Counted from the stretch's first letter, positions 1-13,248 are shown. The stretch is DNA of 64,000 nt from Mactra quadrangularis (GCA_025267735.1 CM046295.1:20740938-20804937); one strand, 5' to 3'. Program-made: numbers and translations. The notes: a model not told the origin generated them from the sequence alone.

Positions 1-1453
<1,453 letters not shown>

Positions 1454-2279
1454 ATCACGTGATCGACAATGATGTCACGTGAAACAGATCTGTATTTTTA
1501 TTGGTCGATTTATATATGTAATTATATATATATATTACAAAGTTTGTATGGTAAATGATTGTTGTTGTTTTTTCATTATATCTTTAAAAAAATGCCGCTA
1601 TGGGTGCGAGCAATGATCTTGGGTTCATCAGCTTCACACTTGCCCCTAGCGGGTTCATGTTACAAACAATTTAAAATAACAGTCTTTAACATTTTGTCGT
1701 GGTGAATCTTGGACCCACCGTTCACGAGAAATTGTTGTGTGCAAAAAACTTAACCACACAAAAAAACGAACAGCATTGTCAAGATTAAAGGCACGTACCC
1801 AAAGGTTATAATTAGATGGAGAGCATCTTGATAACTTCTGGGCGAGGAAATATTGATCAGTGATCATACAGTGACCAGAACACATGAAGTAACATAAGTT
1901 TGAACACAACGACAAAGATAGAAGAAGCAAATCGAGACCTTGACTTTTTAAAGAAAAAGATTCATTAAAAGTCCTTCATAAATTAGTATATCTCTGCCAC
2001 CGTCTTCTTGTTCTTCTTCCATAATGGCTCTCAGTCATTATTGACAATTATGGCCATGCGTGGGGTGTTAGTAAAAAGTAAAAAGTAAGCTAACAAGGCC
2101 CCTCAGCTACTCAATCCACCAAGGGGGTGCTGATAGTGTGATAAAAAAGTGTAAAACCTATTCTCTTATGAAAAAAGGACAGGGTCTTAAAATGCCCTAA
2201 GGCCTACAATATGTACAAATACCCTATGTGCAGAAGAGAGGTTAGTAATTGTTAAAAACAGGATAAAAGAGAGTTTGTT
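1454..2279. other. Cathepsin 3' flank and LINE 3' flank, no gene
   Basis: The first part is the cathepsin 3' untranslated region and flank. From about 2030 on, the sequence reads on the minus strand as the probable 3' untranslated tail of the LINE fragment at 2280-2693, including a short AGTAAAAAGTAAAAAGTAAG run near 2070-2090. I see no coding exon. Confidence 0.5.
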
Positions 2280-2693
2280 CTATTTTAATGGGTGCTGCAT
2301 CATGAACGCAGCCAGTCCTGACTTAAACCCTTGGATGGTGTCAGCACTGACAACATTTGATGGCAGAGAATTCCACGGAACAACAGTCCTGGGGAAATAT
2401 GAGAACTTAAAGTAGTCAACTGATGTTGATGGTATGTGGTATGCTAGGTGATGATAATGTCTTGATTGTCTGTTGTAAGGTGAAAGATATTGTGAACAAC
2501 CCAAGATAGAAGCAAAGTGATCAAATGTCGAACATATACAGTCGACATTATGTATCCACTCGATCAGTTTGGCTGAATATGTAAAATGTATTGTCAAAAC
2601 TTGGTTTGAAAAAAGATATGTTGTGAACACCCTAACTGAAGTACAGCCCTGAAGAATTCCGTTATACCAGAGTATAGATATGTGAGAAAACAA
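2280..2693 (-). mobile_element. Non-LTR retrotransposon fragment (C-terminus of reverse transcriptase ORF)
   Basis: An uninterrupted minus-strand frame of about 137 codons ends with SYFPRTVVPWNSLPSNVV followed by an IQGFKSGL stretch and a stop. This is the familiar extreme C-terminus of jockey/CR1-like LINE ORF2 proteins (aromatic-FPR-x-x-x-x-WN-x-LP-x-x-V ... F-K-x-x-L). The endonuclease and reverse transcriptase domains are absent, so it is a 5'-truncated copy, as is usual for LINEs. The frame is intact, suggesting a fairly recent insertion. Confidence 0.75.
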
Positions 2694-3452
2694 ATGAGAT
2701 TTTTTTTTATTGAAGGGCCAGTTTTTTTCCTTTATAACTACATGGTAATTTTATTTCTATATATCATTCAACTGGCTTTATTAAACTTTATTTCACAAAT
2801 TTATTCGCAAGCCAATAAGTTGAAAGTAAGGGGAGACTACTACAGTCTCAGTTTGCAAAGTGCTGACAGAACGGATATCTGTCCTACGAATACTTAACAA
2901 TTCGCACGACTAGAGAGAATACCACGCCACAATATTTGAGGGAGATACGCCTCTTACGTAAAAAGCGGAATTTACAAAAACTGACATTTCAAAACTAAAC
3001 TCTATGTGAAATTATGCCTATAATTCTTAATTTATGTTATAATTTATTTAAAGAACGTGATTGATATTTGGAATAGTTCTAGTGTAAGAGTCGGAAGTTA
3101 TAGTGTTTTGATTGTATACGTTAGTTTATGACCCGTAGTGTCGAACTGGCCAGGGTCAAATTTCGTAATAATAAAAAGTTTGGCAAATGAATTGCATATC
3201 TGAAGTTTAGAATATCTACAGTTGCTATATTTGAAGTCTCAACTGCTAATGTTGTGTTTAAATTATAAGGGTTAACTGATTCCAACGATATTGCCCAAGG
3301 TATATCGTGAATGTAAATTGTAAATTCTTAAGAGCTAGGCCAGAATTGACGATTTTGCACACACTACCACATACCACAACAAACCTTCACATACTACCTT
3401 TATGCATGATACCATGCTGTTTTAATTATATGTCGCGTCTCCTCTAGTATAG
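2694..3452. other. No gene seen
   Basis: AT-rich DNA without splice-bounded coding frames or recognised repeats. Confidence 0.4.
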
Positions 3453-3884
3453 AGGTTACATACCACTAAATAAAATCCTTCTTTGTTGTATATAAAAAGT
3501 CTCATTTTCAATGACAAATTACACTATGACCAAGGTACGTAAGATACCCCAAACCATATATAGGCTGAAAGATCTATCTATTCCCCTCAAAATGATCAGT
3601 ATTAGAAAAAAAGTTACTTACTTATAAGAAAATAAATTTCGATTGAAAGTTCCTACCTTGAAAATGTCCTGGTTTTTAACTCTTCACCAGCCGTACAGAG
3701 TCATCTCCCCTTTTAACCAATTTTCGCGACTAAACAAACCAGATCCATTGAACTTTTGCATACTTTCATAGGAAAAGCATTTTCAAAGACATACTCTTCA
3801 ATGTTAAAAAAGCACCACAAATGAGGTATCCATGCACTCTAAAAAAATAAATAAGCACGGTTACCATTTAGTGGTATGTAACCT
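3453..3884. repeat. Inverted-repeat pair, 19 bp arms, 432 bp apart end to end
   Basis: AGGTTACATACCACTAAAT at 3453-3471 is an exact reverse complement of 3866-3884. No coding content lies between them. It may be a MITE or solo remnant. The ATTTAGTGGT half resembles the core of the tandem repeat at 4729-5857. Confidence 0.55.
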
Positions 3885-4059
3885 AGAATGCGCGGCGCTT
3901 ATTAACTTTGTGGCGCTCGAATACATAAAAAAGTTAATTTTCAACGACCCTATGTAATATATAGGGTCCTTGATGGTTTCAATCATTTATACCACGTATA
4001 CTGTCCTTAGAACAAAAAGGTATTGGCTAGTGCATGGTCTCCTACTTACTGCTTTACCT

Positions 4060-4302
4060 GGTATAGTTCTGTTACATCAACCTGTCACAACTTGAATAAT
4101 TACAGGGTCACTGAATGTGTGATTATTCTACCTCTTTTTAACCATTGAGCCACCAATCCATATTAATTATTGATAATCTAACTATTTAAGCGACACTTTT
4201 GAATATCGGGGCAATAACAAGTTCGGAAGGGGTTGAAAATAACAGATTCAGTGACCGTGTAATTATTTAAGTTGTGACAGGTTAATGTAATAGAACTATA
4301 CC
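4060..4302. mobile_element. Foldback MITE with 57-bp terminal inverted repeats
   Basis: Positions 4060-4116 (starting GGTATAGTTCTGTTACATCA) and 4246-4302 are inverted copies with about four mismatches over 57 bp, separated by 129 bp. There is no coding frame. Long near-perfect arms around a short centre are typical of foldback/MITE elements. No clear target duplication was seen. Confidence 0.6.
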
Positions 4303-4728
4303 GAAGTAGAATGGAGAATTAAACATATTATATTGCCAAACTGCACCAAAATCCCAATATAAAAATGTATATACTAGGGCCCATGACTGCAAGAAGGATT
4401 GGCATTACAGATTGTGTACTCTTTTTTAACGTCAGCGCAAATTCGACGTGAATCAGTGCTACAAGTCAATCTCCGTAAACAGATATCCTGTAGAGCATTG
4501 TCGTACAGGATCTTTACTGTCTCCGTGGAAAGTCATGTCGAGATGAACTTTGTGTCGACCACTCAATTGATTTCGTAATTTCTATTTTTAGACCAAGATT
4601 TGCATGCTAATTTAACAGCGGTATTATTCACAGTCTGCGATTGGGCGGCTCATTTCAAATTGCGTGACGTAAATAGGCGTAAATGGACGTAAAAATAATA
4701 AATAGGCATCACACCACCAAAAATAGGG

Positions 4729-5857
4729 TTACACCCGAAAAAAATTTAGTGGTGTTACACCCGAAAAAAATTTAGTGGTGTTACACCCGAAAAAAATTTA
4801 GTGGTGTTACACCCGAAAAAAATTTAGTGGTGTTACACCCGAAAAAAATTTAGTGGTGTTACACCCGAAAAAAATTTAGTGGTGTTACACCCGAAAAAAA
4901 TTTAGTGGTGTTACACCCGAAAAAAATTTAGTGGTGTTACACCCGAAAAAAATTTAGTGGTGTTACACCCGAAAAAAATTTAGTGGTGTTACACCCGAAA
5001 AAAATTTAGTGGTGTTACACCCGAAAAAAATTTAGTGGTGTTACACCCGAAAAAAATTTAGTGGTGTTACACCCGAAAAAAATTTAGTGGTGTTACACCC
5101 GAAAAAAATTTAGTGGTGTTACACCCGAAAAAAATTTAGTGGTGTTACACCCGAAAAAAATTTAGTGGTGTTACACCCGAAAAAAATTTAGTGGTGTTAC
5201 ACCCGAAAAAAATTTAGTGGTGTTACACCCGAAAAAAATTTAGTGGTGTTACACCCGAAAAAAATTTAGTGGTGTTACACCCGAAAAAAATTTAGTGGTG
5301 TTACACCCGAAAAAAATTTAGTGGTGTTACACCCGAAAACATTTAGTGGTGTTACACCCGAAAACATTTAGTGGTGTTACACCCGAAAACATTTAGTGGT
5401 GTTACACCCGAAAACATTTAGTGGTGTTACACCCGAAAACATTTAGTGGTGTTACACCCGAAAACATTTAGTGGTGTTACACCCGAAAACATTTAGTGGT
5501 GTTACACCCGAAAACATTTAGTGGTGTTACACCCGAAAACATTTAGTGGTGTTACACCCGAAAACATTTAGTGGTGTTACACCCGAAAAAATTTAGTGGT
5601 GTTACACCCGAAAAAATTTAGTGGTGTTACACCCGAAAAAATTTAGTGGTGTTACACCCGAAAAAATTTAGTGGTGTTACACCCGAAAAAATTTAGTGGT
5701 GTTACACCCGAAAAAATTTAGTGGTGTTACACCCGAAAAAATTTAGTGGTGTTACACCCGAAAAAATTTAGTGGTGTTACACCCGAAAAAATTTAGTGGT
5801 GTTACACCCGAAAAAATTTAGTGGTGTTACACCCGAAAAAATTTAGTGGTGTTACAC
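4729..5857. repeat. 44-unit 25/26-bp satellite in three homogeneous blocks
   Basis: The unit starts TTACACCCGAAAAAAATTTA and ends GTGGTG. 23 units of 26 bp (seven A's) run from 4729 to 5326, 10 units of 25 bp with AAAACATTTA run from 5327 to 5576, and 11 units of 25 bp with six A's run from 5577 to 5851. A partial unit (TTACAC) ends the array. Units are essentially identical within each block, and the block borders are sharp. There is no coding potential. Confidence 0.97.
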
Positions 5858-7025
5858 TTAATATAAGGGAGACTACCTTTCCGAAGTTGTCGCAACCAGG
5901 GGACCAGTCAAAACGCTTAGAAGTGCTTAGAAGGGGGAGATTATCCTTCAAAAATTGTATATTTTATCACGTCATATACGTGTCTGAGGCTTTAAATGTT
6001 TCTAGTAAATCTTAAATGTTTTTTATAATTTGTATACAATTGACTTATAAATACAGCATTGGCTTATCACGAATTACAGTGTTTCTTACGGTAAAATCAT
6101 CAGAAGCATTATCAATAACATCATTTTTTAGCCATTCAATTAAAAATATTGTAGAATTATGTACGATATTATATACATTTTCAAATATCTTATCATAGTT
6201 ATGTTTATTATCCTTTTGACTTGTGTTAAAGTGATAAATAGATCAACTATTGTTTCTGTAGTATATTGCATCAAAGCCAGTGTTGTTATATTGATCCAAT
6301 ATTCAAAATATGCATACAAAATGTAATACAGAAGATACAAACATTGGAACCACAATATAAACTGGATCAGAATGACCAAAAATACACTAGTATATTGCAC
6401 CATAGCCAGTGTCATTATAATATTCATGTAACACATATGATATATAAGTAATATACATGTAGAAAGGAATTCATACATATAATCCAGTAGATTCAAACAT
6501 TCGGATGACAAGATAGACTGGATCAGAATGTTTACTTATTCATCATAGAATGGCAAGTTTTGTTCTATGTTTGGAGTCTACACAGTTCATCAAAACATGG
6601 AATCAAACCATGATTGCCAGATAGGACGTCTAGCTGGTTGCAAATGCATTATGATAGATAACATCGTGGCAGATAACACAGCCATTGTGTATTTGAGAGA
6701 TAATTCAGGGGAGGTAATCATGATCATAATATTATACAAACTCCTCACAGTGCTTACGTCACGCTTTGCTACTTAATCACTGCCGCCACGTAAACCACGT
6801 GATGCTAGTAATGCTATCTATTTATAGAATGCCCTAACCTCTCACAGTGCTTATGTCACACTTTGTTATTTCCACAAATTGATAATTAAACTATTTTTTA
6901 TCTTTATATACTTTGAACATCATATTTTACTAAGAGAAGACTTAAATTATTGAAAATATTGAATTGTAAAAGAAAAGATGAAAAAAGTTTTTCGGCTCTC
7001 TGACGGACGAATTTTACTTGTGGTG
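5858..7025. other. No gene; diverged direct repeats near 6259-6530
   Basis: GTATATTGCATCAAAGCCAG near 6260 recurs as a diverged copy near 6391, and ACTGGATCAGAATG occurs near 6362 and 6516, giving two loosely related units of roughly 130-150 bp. Short open frames here are A/T-rich and low in complexity. Copies of the CAGTGCTTACGTCAC repeat sit at about 6730-6785 and 6838-6872. Confidence 0.45.
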
Positions 7026-7160
7026 GCAGTGGTTATTGATTTGATAAGGACAGGTATATTCTGCGGTCAAATGCGGTCAAATGTGCGGTCAAGAAAGTGC
7101 GGCCAACAAACTGCGGCCAGTAAAGTGCGGCCAAATTATCAAATGTTTGTACCGAGTTAT
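7026..7160 (+). repeat. Left arm of a 2.4-kb inverted repeat (TGCGGYCA motif)
   Basis: It contains six copies of a TGCGGYCA-type motif (first ones TGCGGTCAAATGCGGTCAAA), flanked by GATAAGGACAGGTATATTCT and by AAATTATCAAATGTT. The reverse complement of the same ~135-bp block is at 9283-9420, so the two arms bound about 2.1 kb. Both arms translate to the same short peptide (VRSRKCGQQTAAS), but only because they are copies. I see no protein gene in them. Confidence 0.75.
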
Positions 7161-7815
7161 TTTACTTTTTTAATTAATATACAATTCTTAATTGAATAAG
7201 ATTCGTTAATTTTGTGAATCTATAAACTAATTTCACATTAACGAAAATTGAAAACAGTGTAAAAGTCTAGAAATATAGAATATTAAATCCATTGTCAAAG
7301 GGAGGTAAATCGTACAGATATGCTTAGATTTGTTTAAGATAACTGATTCTGCGTAGATTTCATTTCAATTTTACTATTTTTCAGTGAGAAAGATGTTTGC
7401 TTATTTCGCTCGAAGCAGGTGAATAAAAGCTGTATGGTGAAAATACAGGTATTTGGTAAAATAGTAAATGAAATACAAAACAAAAATAATTTTTACTTTT
7501 TATTATCATCAATCATTTCATAAAACAGTAAATATACAGATACATGTATTTAGTAAAATAGTAAATGAAATAGTTTTCATTGTATCTTTATAACTACAAC
7601 TATTGACCATATGTAGGACATACATTATTAATTAATTCTTAAAAGTCTGCGCCTTACACAACTAATACTGACAAGAATATCCCAGGCCGCGATGCAATCA
7701 AGAACGTCATGATGTCGATTTCAAACTCCCAACCATCATGGAAATAACTGATTTTTATGGGAATCGAACCAACGCAGAGCAGTCTATCCTATGATTACCA
7801 GTCAAACGTAGTAAT

Positions 7816-8276
7816 TAGGGGTGTAACGGTTAACCGATATACCGGTTAATATTGCAATACGACTTCTGGCGGTTTTTAACCGGTTCGTTTTTCTCTGAAC
7901 CGGTTTTTCTAGTTTCTATGTACCATACTGATTGTTTTATCAGAGTCTGAAATTTAAATGTCTGCATTAATGATAAATGTGTTTGGAAACTTGAAATATT
8001 TTTCGTAAAGTGAGAGAACCATTATCTTTGAAAGTCCAATCAAAACATTTTTTCTAACTTATTCAAACATGTGCGTAATACATGTAGATCATTTGAAAAT
8101 ACAAATATCTATGTACAATGTTGATAAAATTGAGACGATGCACATACATTAATGTATGATATGCATGTATGAGCAAAGAACATTATGTATTGCAATATAT
8201 TGCAATATATTGCAATACGGGTTTCGTGTATAGCAATATATTGCAATACGGTTTTTACCGTATTGTTACACCCCTA
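7816..8276. mobile_element. hAT-type MITE, 461 bp, with intact 8-bp target duplication
   Basis: The ends are TAGGGGTGTAAC and GTTACACCCCTA, and the element is flanked on both sides by GTAGTAAT (7808-7815 and 8277-8284). An 8-bp duplication with this kind of terminus is the signature of hAT-superfamily transposition. The element has no transposase frame, so it is non-autonomous. Inside, the ends contain nested CCGGTT and ATTGCAATAC repeats. Confidence 0.85.
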
Positions 8277-8284
8277 GTAGTAAT

Positions 8285-9271
8285 CGCTCGACAATGCCAG
8301 CTTTTCTATAATATATCAAAAATGAAAATCGATCATCGTAGTTCTAAAGAAAAATTAATGTCCTATGATAACTTAACGACAAAAAAAATATACATAATTT
8401 TTATTGGGATTTATCAGCAAAACACTCATTTTCTAATGAAAAAAATACTTTCCATGACACAACAAGTGTGGTTTAAGTTCAAATTCCCTAACGTACTATA
8501 CACGATATATTGTTGACAATCGGGCGGGAAATTAAGATCACGTGACTAACATAAACGATAGGCTCAACTTTTATAATGACTTTTATATCACTGTTAAACG
8601 GTGATGAGACCTTTTGAGAAGCAGATTTTTTTTATATTTGTAGCGGTAAAGGTCACTAAAACTTATCAAGAAATCGAATTTAAAGAATTAATCGTGTATG
8701 AGATAAGAAAACAGAAAATATCAGAATAAAATCTATAGATCGAAGCACAATCTGAATCAGGATATGACATAACTTATTCAATATCATAATCAAGAGACGG
8801 TATCTCTATGTATAAGAAACGTCAAGAATCGTCAAGAAAGAAAAAATTGATAAGTATGAAACATTTCCGGACCTACTGGCATATGAATTAATATTAATTG
8901 GCATATTAATGAGAATGTCAACACTCACAATGATATAGTATTGTCTTTTTTCTCAACAGTCAAAGTTTGAAAACACAATGACAATTATGAAATCATAAGA
9001 AAATCAACAACACTTAACAATACATGCATGTAATTATGTTAAAACATTAATAACAACACATAATTGTAATTATTTTCAAACTTTTATTCAACATTTGCAA
9101 ACATACATTCTTTAATACATTGAATTCGATTGAGGGGCTAATAAAAGTCTTAATACATAAAATTCATTAATTAAAATTATAAAATCATCTTTAAGATTAC
9201 AATCTTTAACTATTTTCACAACAATGCCCTTTTAACTCATTTTACTAAACAAATGTTTCATATCTTGCTTT
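8285..9271. other. No gene seen
   Basis: AT-rich sequence between the hAT-type MITE and the right inverted-repeat arm, enclosed by the 2.4-kb inverted repeat. No supported exon or RNA gene was found. Confidence 0.4.
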
Positions 9272-12118
9272 TTATTCACAAAAACTCGATACTAACATTT
9301 GATAATTTGGCCGCACTTTACTGGCCGCAGTTTGTTGGCCGCACTTTCTTGATCGCACATTTGACCGCATTTGGCCGCAGATTATACCTGTCCATTTGAT
9401 AAAGGGAGATAACCGCTGCAGGGAGTTGTGTGCAATTGAATGTTTAAGTACCATAAGAACATATTCTTGATATTTGTGTGTATGCAGGAACATTGTTCTC
9501 AAGGTTGGCACTTCATTTCTATCACAATTATTGTCCCAGTCCTTTTTCTGTTGGTCAACTTCAGTATCCTGAGTAATCTGAAAATAGTAAACAAAATTTA
9601 GGCAAGTTGGACAGCACGTCTATAATCAATCAAAATGGCAATATTTCCAATAAAACACAAAATAGTGTTAAAGTTTCACAACCCCACAGAATTTAGTGAG
9701 AACCCAGAAGAAACTGTTATAAAGTGTAATATACATGACTAGGGTGAACTGTAAATTTCACTTTATGTAAATGTGAAGCTCGGTACAAGTAAAATGTATT
9801 GTTGACACAAAAACATGTATTGATAAATTTTATTGAAGTTTAAGAGGCAAATACATTAACCCTGCTGATATAAATACTCACTACAGTTCTCACAATCAAT
9901 AAAATAGTTATATGTACCTATGCATGGAAAGATCAAACAAATGTTAAATATTTAAATCAGCAGGGTTAATTATGCACTAATAACGGTTGAATAAAATCTA
10001 ACAATACTATCTGTATGTTGCTTTGTCAGACAAACCTCACAAAAACTTTACTCTCAGATGTTAGTTTCAAATTTTAAAATCTAATAGTGATAGTCTTCTT
10101 TTATACATAAGAAAATAGCAGCTGAAGATAGCTTCTTATTTCACTCAGTTAACAACAGTTATCACCCTTTGTATTGATTCAGCTAAATAATGAACTGTCA
10201 CATAAATCCAGACATAAAATTTAATACATAACTGTCAGGTTAGAAGCTGCAATAATAACATGATATACATGTATGTATGATCATTTTGAGGCTTGACCGC
10301 AAGACTAATAATTACGCTCTCATAACAATGCACTTTGCTACAGTCTTGCGAGCAACCCACAGTTCGATCCCCACTAGGGGCACTGCTAATTTCCTTGAGC
10401 GAGAAATTTACCTACAATTGTTCCACTCCACCCAGGTGTAAATGGGTACTGTGAGGGATCGCCTGCCTGAGGGTGATTACAGTGATCAGGAGTTATTGTA
10501 CATGATTGTAAAGTCGGCTGCTCATGTATATGGAAGCAGACTTTAAACCACACTTTTACTTTTAACTTATATATTTTGAATATGGCCAAATATATATTTC
10601 TTACAGTTATTTGCACATACCTGACAACTTACCTTGCTCATCAAAATTTCTTTGTTATCATCAATAGTCTAATCTAACCTCTGAAAAATGGAAACAAATA
10701 ATTTATTAATATACTGAACAAAATTGGGCTTAAAATTCAGGGTTGATATGGCATTATAACCAAATACTTGGCTATTATGGAAAAAAACCACGGCCTTTAT
10801 GAAATACCTCCGTTATTATGAGAATCAGGCTTTTTTTATTGGTTCCAAATCTCATTATGGCCAAGTTTTCTCATAAGGCTGGTTTTTATTCTTTCCACAG
10901 AAAAAAACACCACGATTGTGAATGTTGATACAATTCAGATGTTTTTTTTTTTCTATTGGTTCAATAAATTGTTAACCCTTTAGTTATATCTATTTTACGT
11001 TTCCACAAGTTGTTTAGTAAATTAATAAAATTGTCAATAATTAATTGTTTATAATAGACTTGTTATTTTACTTTTAACTAAACTAAGCTCGGATGTTTCA
11101 TTGGTAATATACAGACTTCTATTACCTGTATAAAATCAAATTCATCCCAGTAAGTGTTGATTTCTCTTCGATCAAATAATCTCTCTTCATAATCCTGAAA
11201 TATACAATTTATACAATATAGGAAACTTTTACTGTCTCATATTTCATTATAATGATTCATTTAGTTAGCTCTGTTAATTGTCAGTCCCTATGGTTACAGT
11301 GCTCATTCTTTCGCAAGGAGCTAACAATAGACCTTTCCGAGTGTGACCTTTTTATTTGAATAACAATACATTTACCGACAAATATAAGCATGTGCTCTTT
11401 TGTTAACACCTTGTTTGTGGGACAAAATGTAACTGTAAACCTTTGTTAAATATGCCAATAAGTAAGGCCATGGAAAGGTCTATTTCTTCTTAAACAAAAG
11501 AAGCTAAATTTTAATGGCAAGGTATTACAAACCATGTATTATTATTTTCAACTTATTCCTTGATTGAACACATGATGGCAGCTAAAGCTGACAGAAAAGA
11601 CATTTACCCAGCAAGAAGATCTCACATCCGAGTAACAGTCTTGACCTAAGTTACTGGTTTGACATCCAATGACTTCTTATTTTTTAGCGAAGGACAGTTT
11701 TGAGTTCACAGACTAGTTTGTGTCAGCCAAAAGATATGTCCAAAATAGATCAATAGGTTACAAGCATTAGCATACATACATACAACTATAGAGAATTCAA
11801 AATAATGAATTTCAATGTTTCAGTATCTAATTTTACAAAGAGAAGTAACTCTTTGGAAATCAAAACAATCCAGGACACCAGTCCTGACAACCTCAATACA
11901 GCAGACCTCCAAATTACATGTATTTCCATCAAACTAACAACCATAAATAAATAAAATAGATAAAATAAATAAAACAAAATTACCAGATCATTTTGTCTAT
12001 TTTCAAACATAACATCAAACAGACATCTAACCATTATATTTTGTATCATTTAGTTTACTCTGTTTAATCCAGTATTCTAGTAACTCTGTCACAGCAACGT
12101 ATGGTTGACAAACTGAAC
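9272..12118 (-). CDS. THADA-like gene, C-terminal exons (candidate)
   Basis: Minus-strand exons in transcript order are 12118 to about 12065 (weak), 11194-11126, 10668-10633 and 9577-9272. The second exon reads DYEERLFDRREINTYWDEFD, close to the DYLFEKAEVNFWAE region near the C-terminus of animal THADA. The last three exons join in phase 0 with normal splice sites. The first one (VCQPYVAVTELLEYWIKQ) does not join in phase, so it is doubtful. The final exon continues with a plausible helix (YQEYVLMVLKHSI), then runs into the inverted-repeat element at 9420 and stops at 9272, so its last ~50 codons are repeat-derived. About 1,000 residues expected before these exons are not found. THADA regulates tRNA 2'-O-methylation at position 32. 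Confidence 0.5.
9283..9420 (-). repeat. Right arm of the 2.4-kb inverted repeat, inside the last THADA-like exon frame
   Basis: This is the reverse-complement copy of 7026-7160, including the GGCCGCACTTTACTGGCCGC motif series. It overlaps the open end of the last THADA-like exon. Confidence 0.75.
9854..9971. mobile_element. Small MITE with 'ATTAACCCTGCTGAT' ends
   Basis: ATTAACCCTGCTGATATAAA at the left and TTTAAATCAGCAGGGTTAAT at the right form imperfect inverted ends of a ~118-bp element. A related copy is at 45895-46070, and a single end lies near 1045. Confidence 0.6.
10268..10560 (+). mobile_element. tRNA-derived SINE
   Basis: A diverged tRNA-like head with a B-box-like CAGTTCGATCCCCACTAGGG is followed by a body with CACCCAGGTGTAAATGGGTA. 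It lies in an intron-like position of the THADA-like gene. It is not a functional tRNA gene because the stems do not pair. Confidence 0.55.
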
Positions 12119-12440
12119 CTGAAATGATATAGATATACACATATAATTTCTTGGAAAAATTATAGAAATTATATAGAAGAAACTTTGCATGCAAATTGCA
12201 AGTAATTTTCTACAATAAAATATTGAGCAAGAATATTATGAATCATATGTGGATAAATAAATCAACATATGGCTCTTTAATTCTTTATCTCATGAGTAAA
12301 ATGTGTATTGTTTATTCCAAAATCAGTAGCACGTTCAATTACACTAAACCTTACAGAATGTTCCGTAATGATACATTTGGAACTCCTCGGCCATTCGCTG
12401 CGAATAATCTAATCTAATATAAACAAATATGCAATCGTTA

Positions 12441-12498
12441 AGGTAATGAGTGATGTTTCAAAATTTACGGACTAAAAACGAAACATCACTCATTGCCT
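12441..12498. repeat. Short hairpin, 19-bp arms
   Basis: AGGTAATGAGTGATGTTTC (12441-12459) and GAAACATCACTCATTGCCT (12480-12498) pair with one mismatch around a 20-base loop. Function unknown; it could be a MITE remnant. Confidence 0.6.
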
Positions 12499-12652
12499 AA
12501 AGAATCATATATTTGTTAACTTCACCTTCAGTGGGAGTTGTCATATAAAGACTTAATATTAAAGACTAAGTGCCTCTAAATTCATGGTGTAATACAAAAT
12601 TCAAGGCAGCTTTACAGAGATATTTGCTAAAATCAAGAGGTGTTCAAATGTA

Positions 12653-12922
12653 TTTATTTATTTATTTATTGGATTTAACGCTGTATCAACACAATTTAGG
12701 TCATTTCACGGCGTCCAGCGCACCTAACCTAGCTTTCCTGGACCATTGTCTATAACCAGTACTCACCTACCCTTCCACAAGGCCGGAAACTTCTCCATAT
12801 TATCTAATCAATGGAGGAAAATCGACATTATTGTCAAATTTTCATGGAAGGGTATAACCTCCCCGGGTGGAATTCGAACCCGCACCCCCTCGGGCACGAG
12901 TATCCAAATCCCGGCGTGCTAC
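12653..12922 (-). mobile_element. tRNA-derived SINE (family A) with 13-bp target duplication
   Basis: Minus-strand copy of the element also seen at 33268-33560. It has a tRNA-like B box in the GGGTTCGAATTCCACC region and ends in the GGCGTTAAATCC / TAAATAAATAAA tail. It is flanked by GTGTTCAAATGTA at 12640-12652 and 12923-12935, an intact target-site duplication. The head is 5'-truncated at CGTAGCACGCCGGG. Confidence 0.85.
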
Positions 12923-13248
12923 GTGTTCAAATGTAGAAGAGACTATAGATATTGTATATATACAGTAGTATTATGGTACAATTAATACTAAACAGATCTT
13001 TAATAGAGCTATACATAAAATCACATTTTTGTAGTACTTAAAAGTCACTTTTTCAACATTTGTTTTGGTCATATTGCAGCAGACAGATGATATATTCACT
13101 GTCCTTAGAGTGGCTTTAATATATTTAAGTATATAAGCAAAAACTTGGCTAAGACAGCTGCGCTGAAAAAATACATAATGTAAGCATTATGTATAAGAAA
13201 GATTACCTGTTCATCTTTACAATTAAGAGCTTGTTGTAATTACTTTAC

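Noticed and set aside
4729..5857. CRISPR array
   Set aside because: Units are contiguous tandem repeats with no spacers, in an animal genome.
6978..7199. 73-codon frame sharing a peptide with the frame at 9272-9511
   Set aside because: The shared peptide comes from the two arms of an inverted repeat, not from related genes.
12990..13100. Extra THADA exon on the minus strand
   Set aside because: A short open frame exists but has no resemblance to the expected THADA segment and no clear splice sites.
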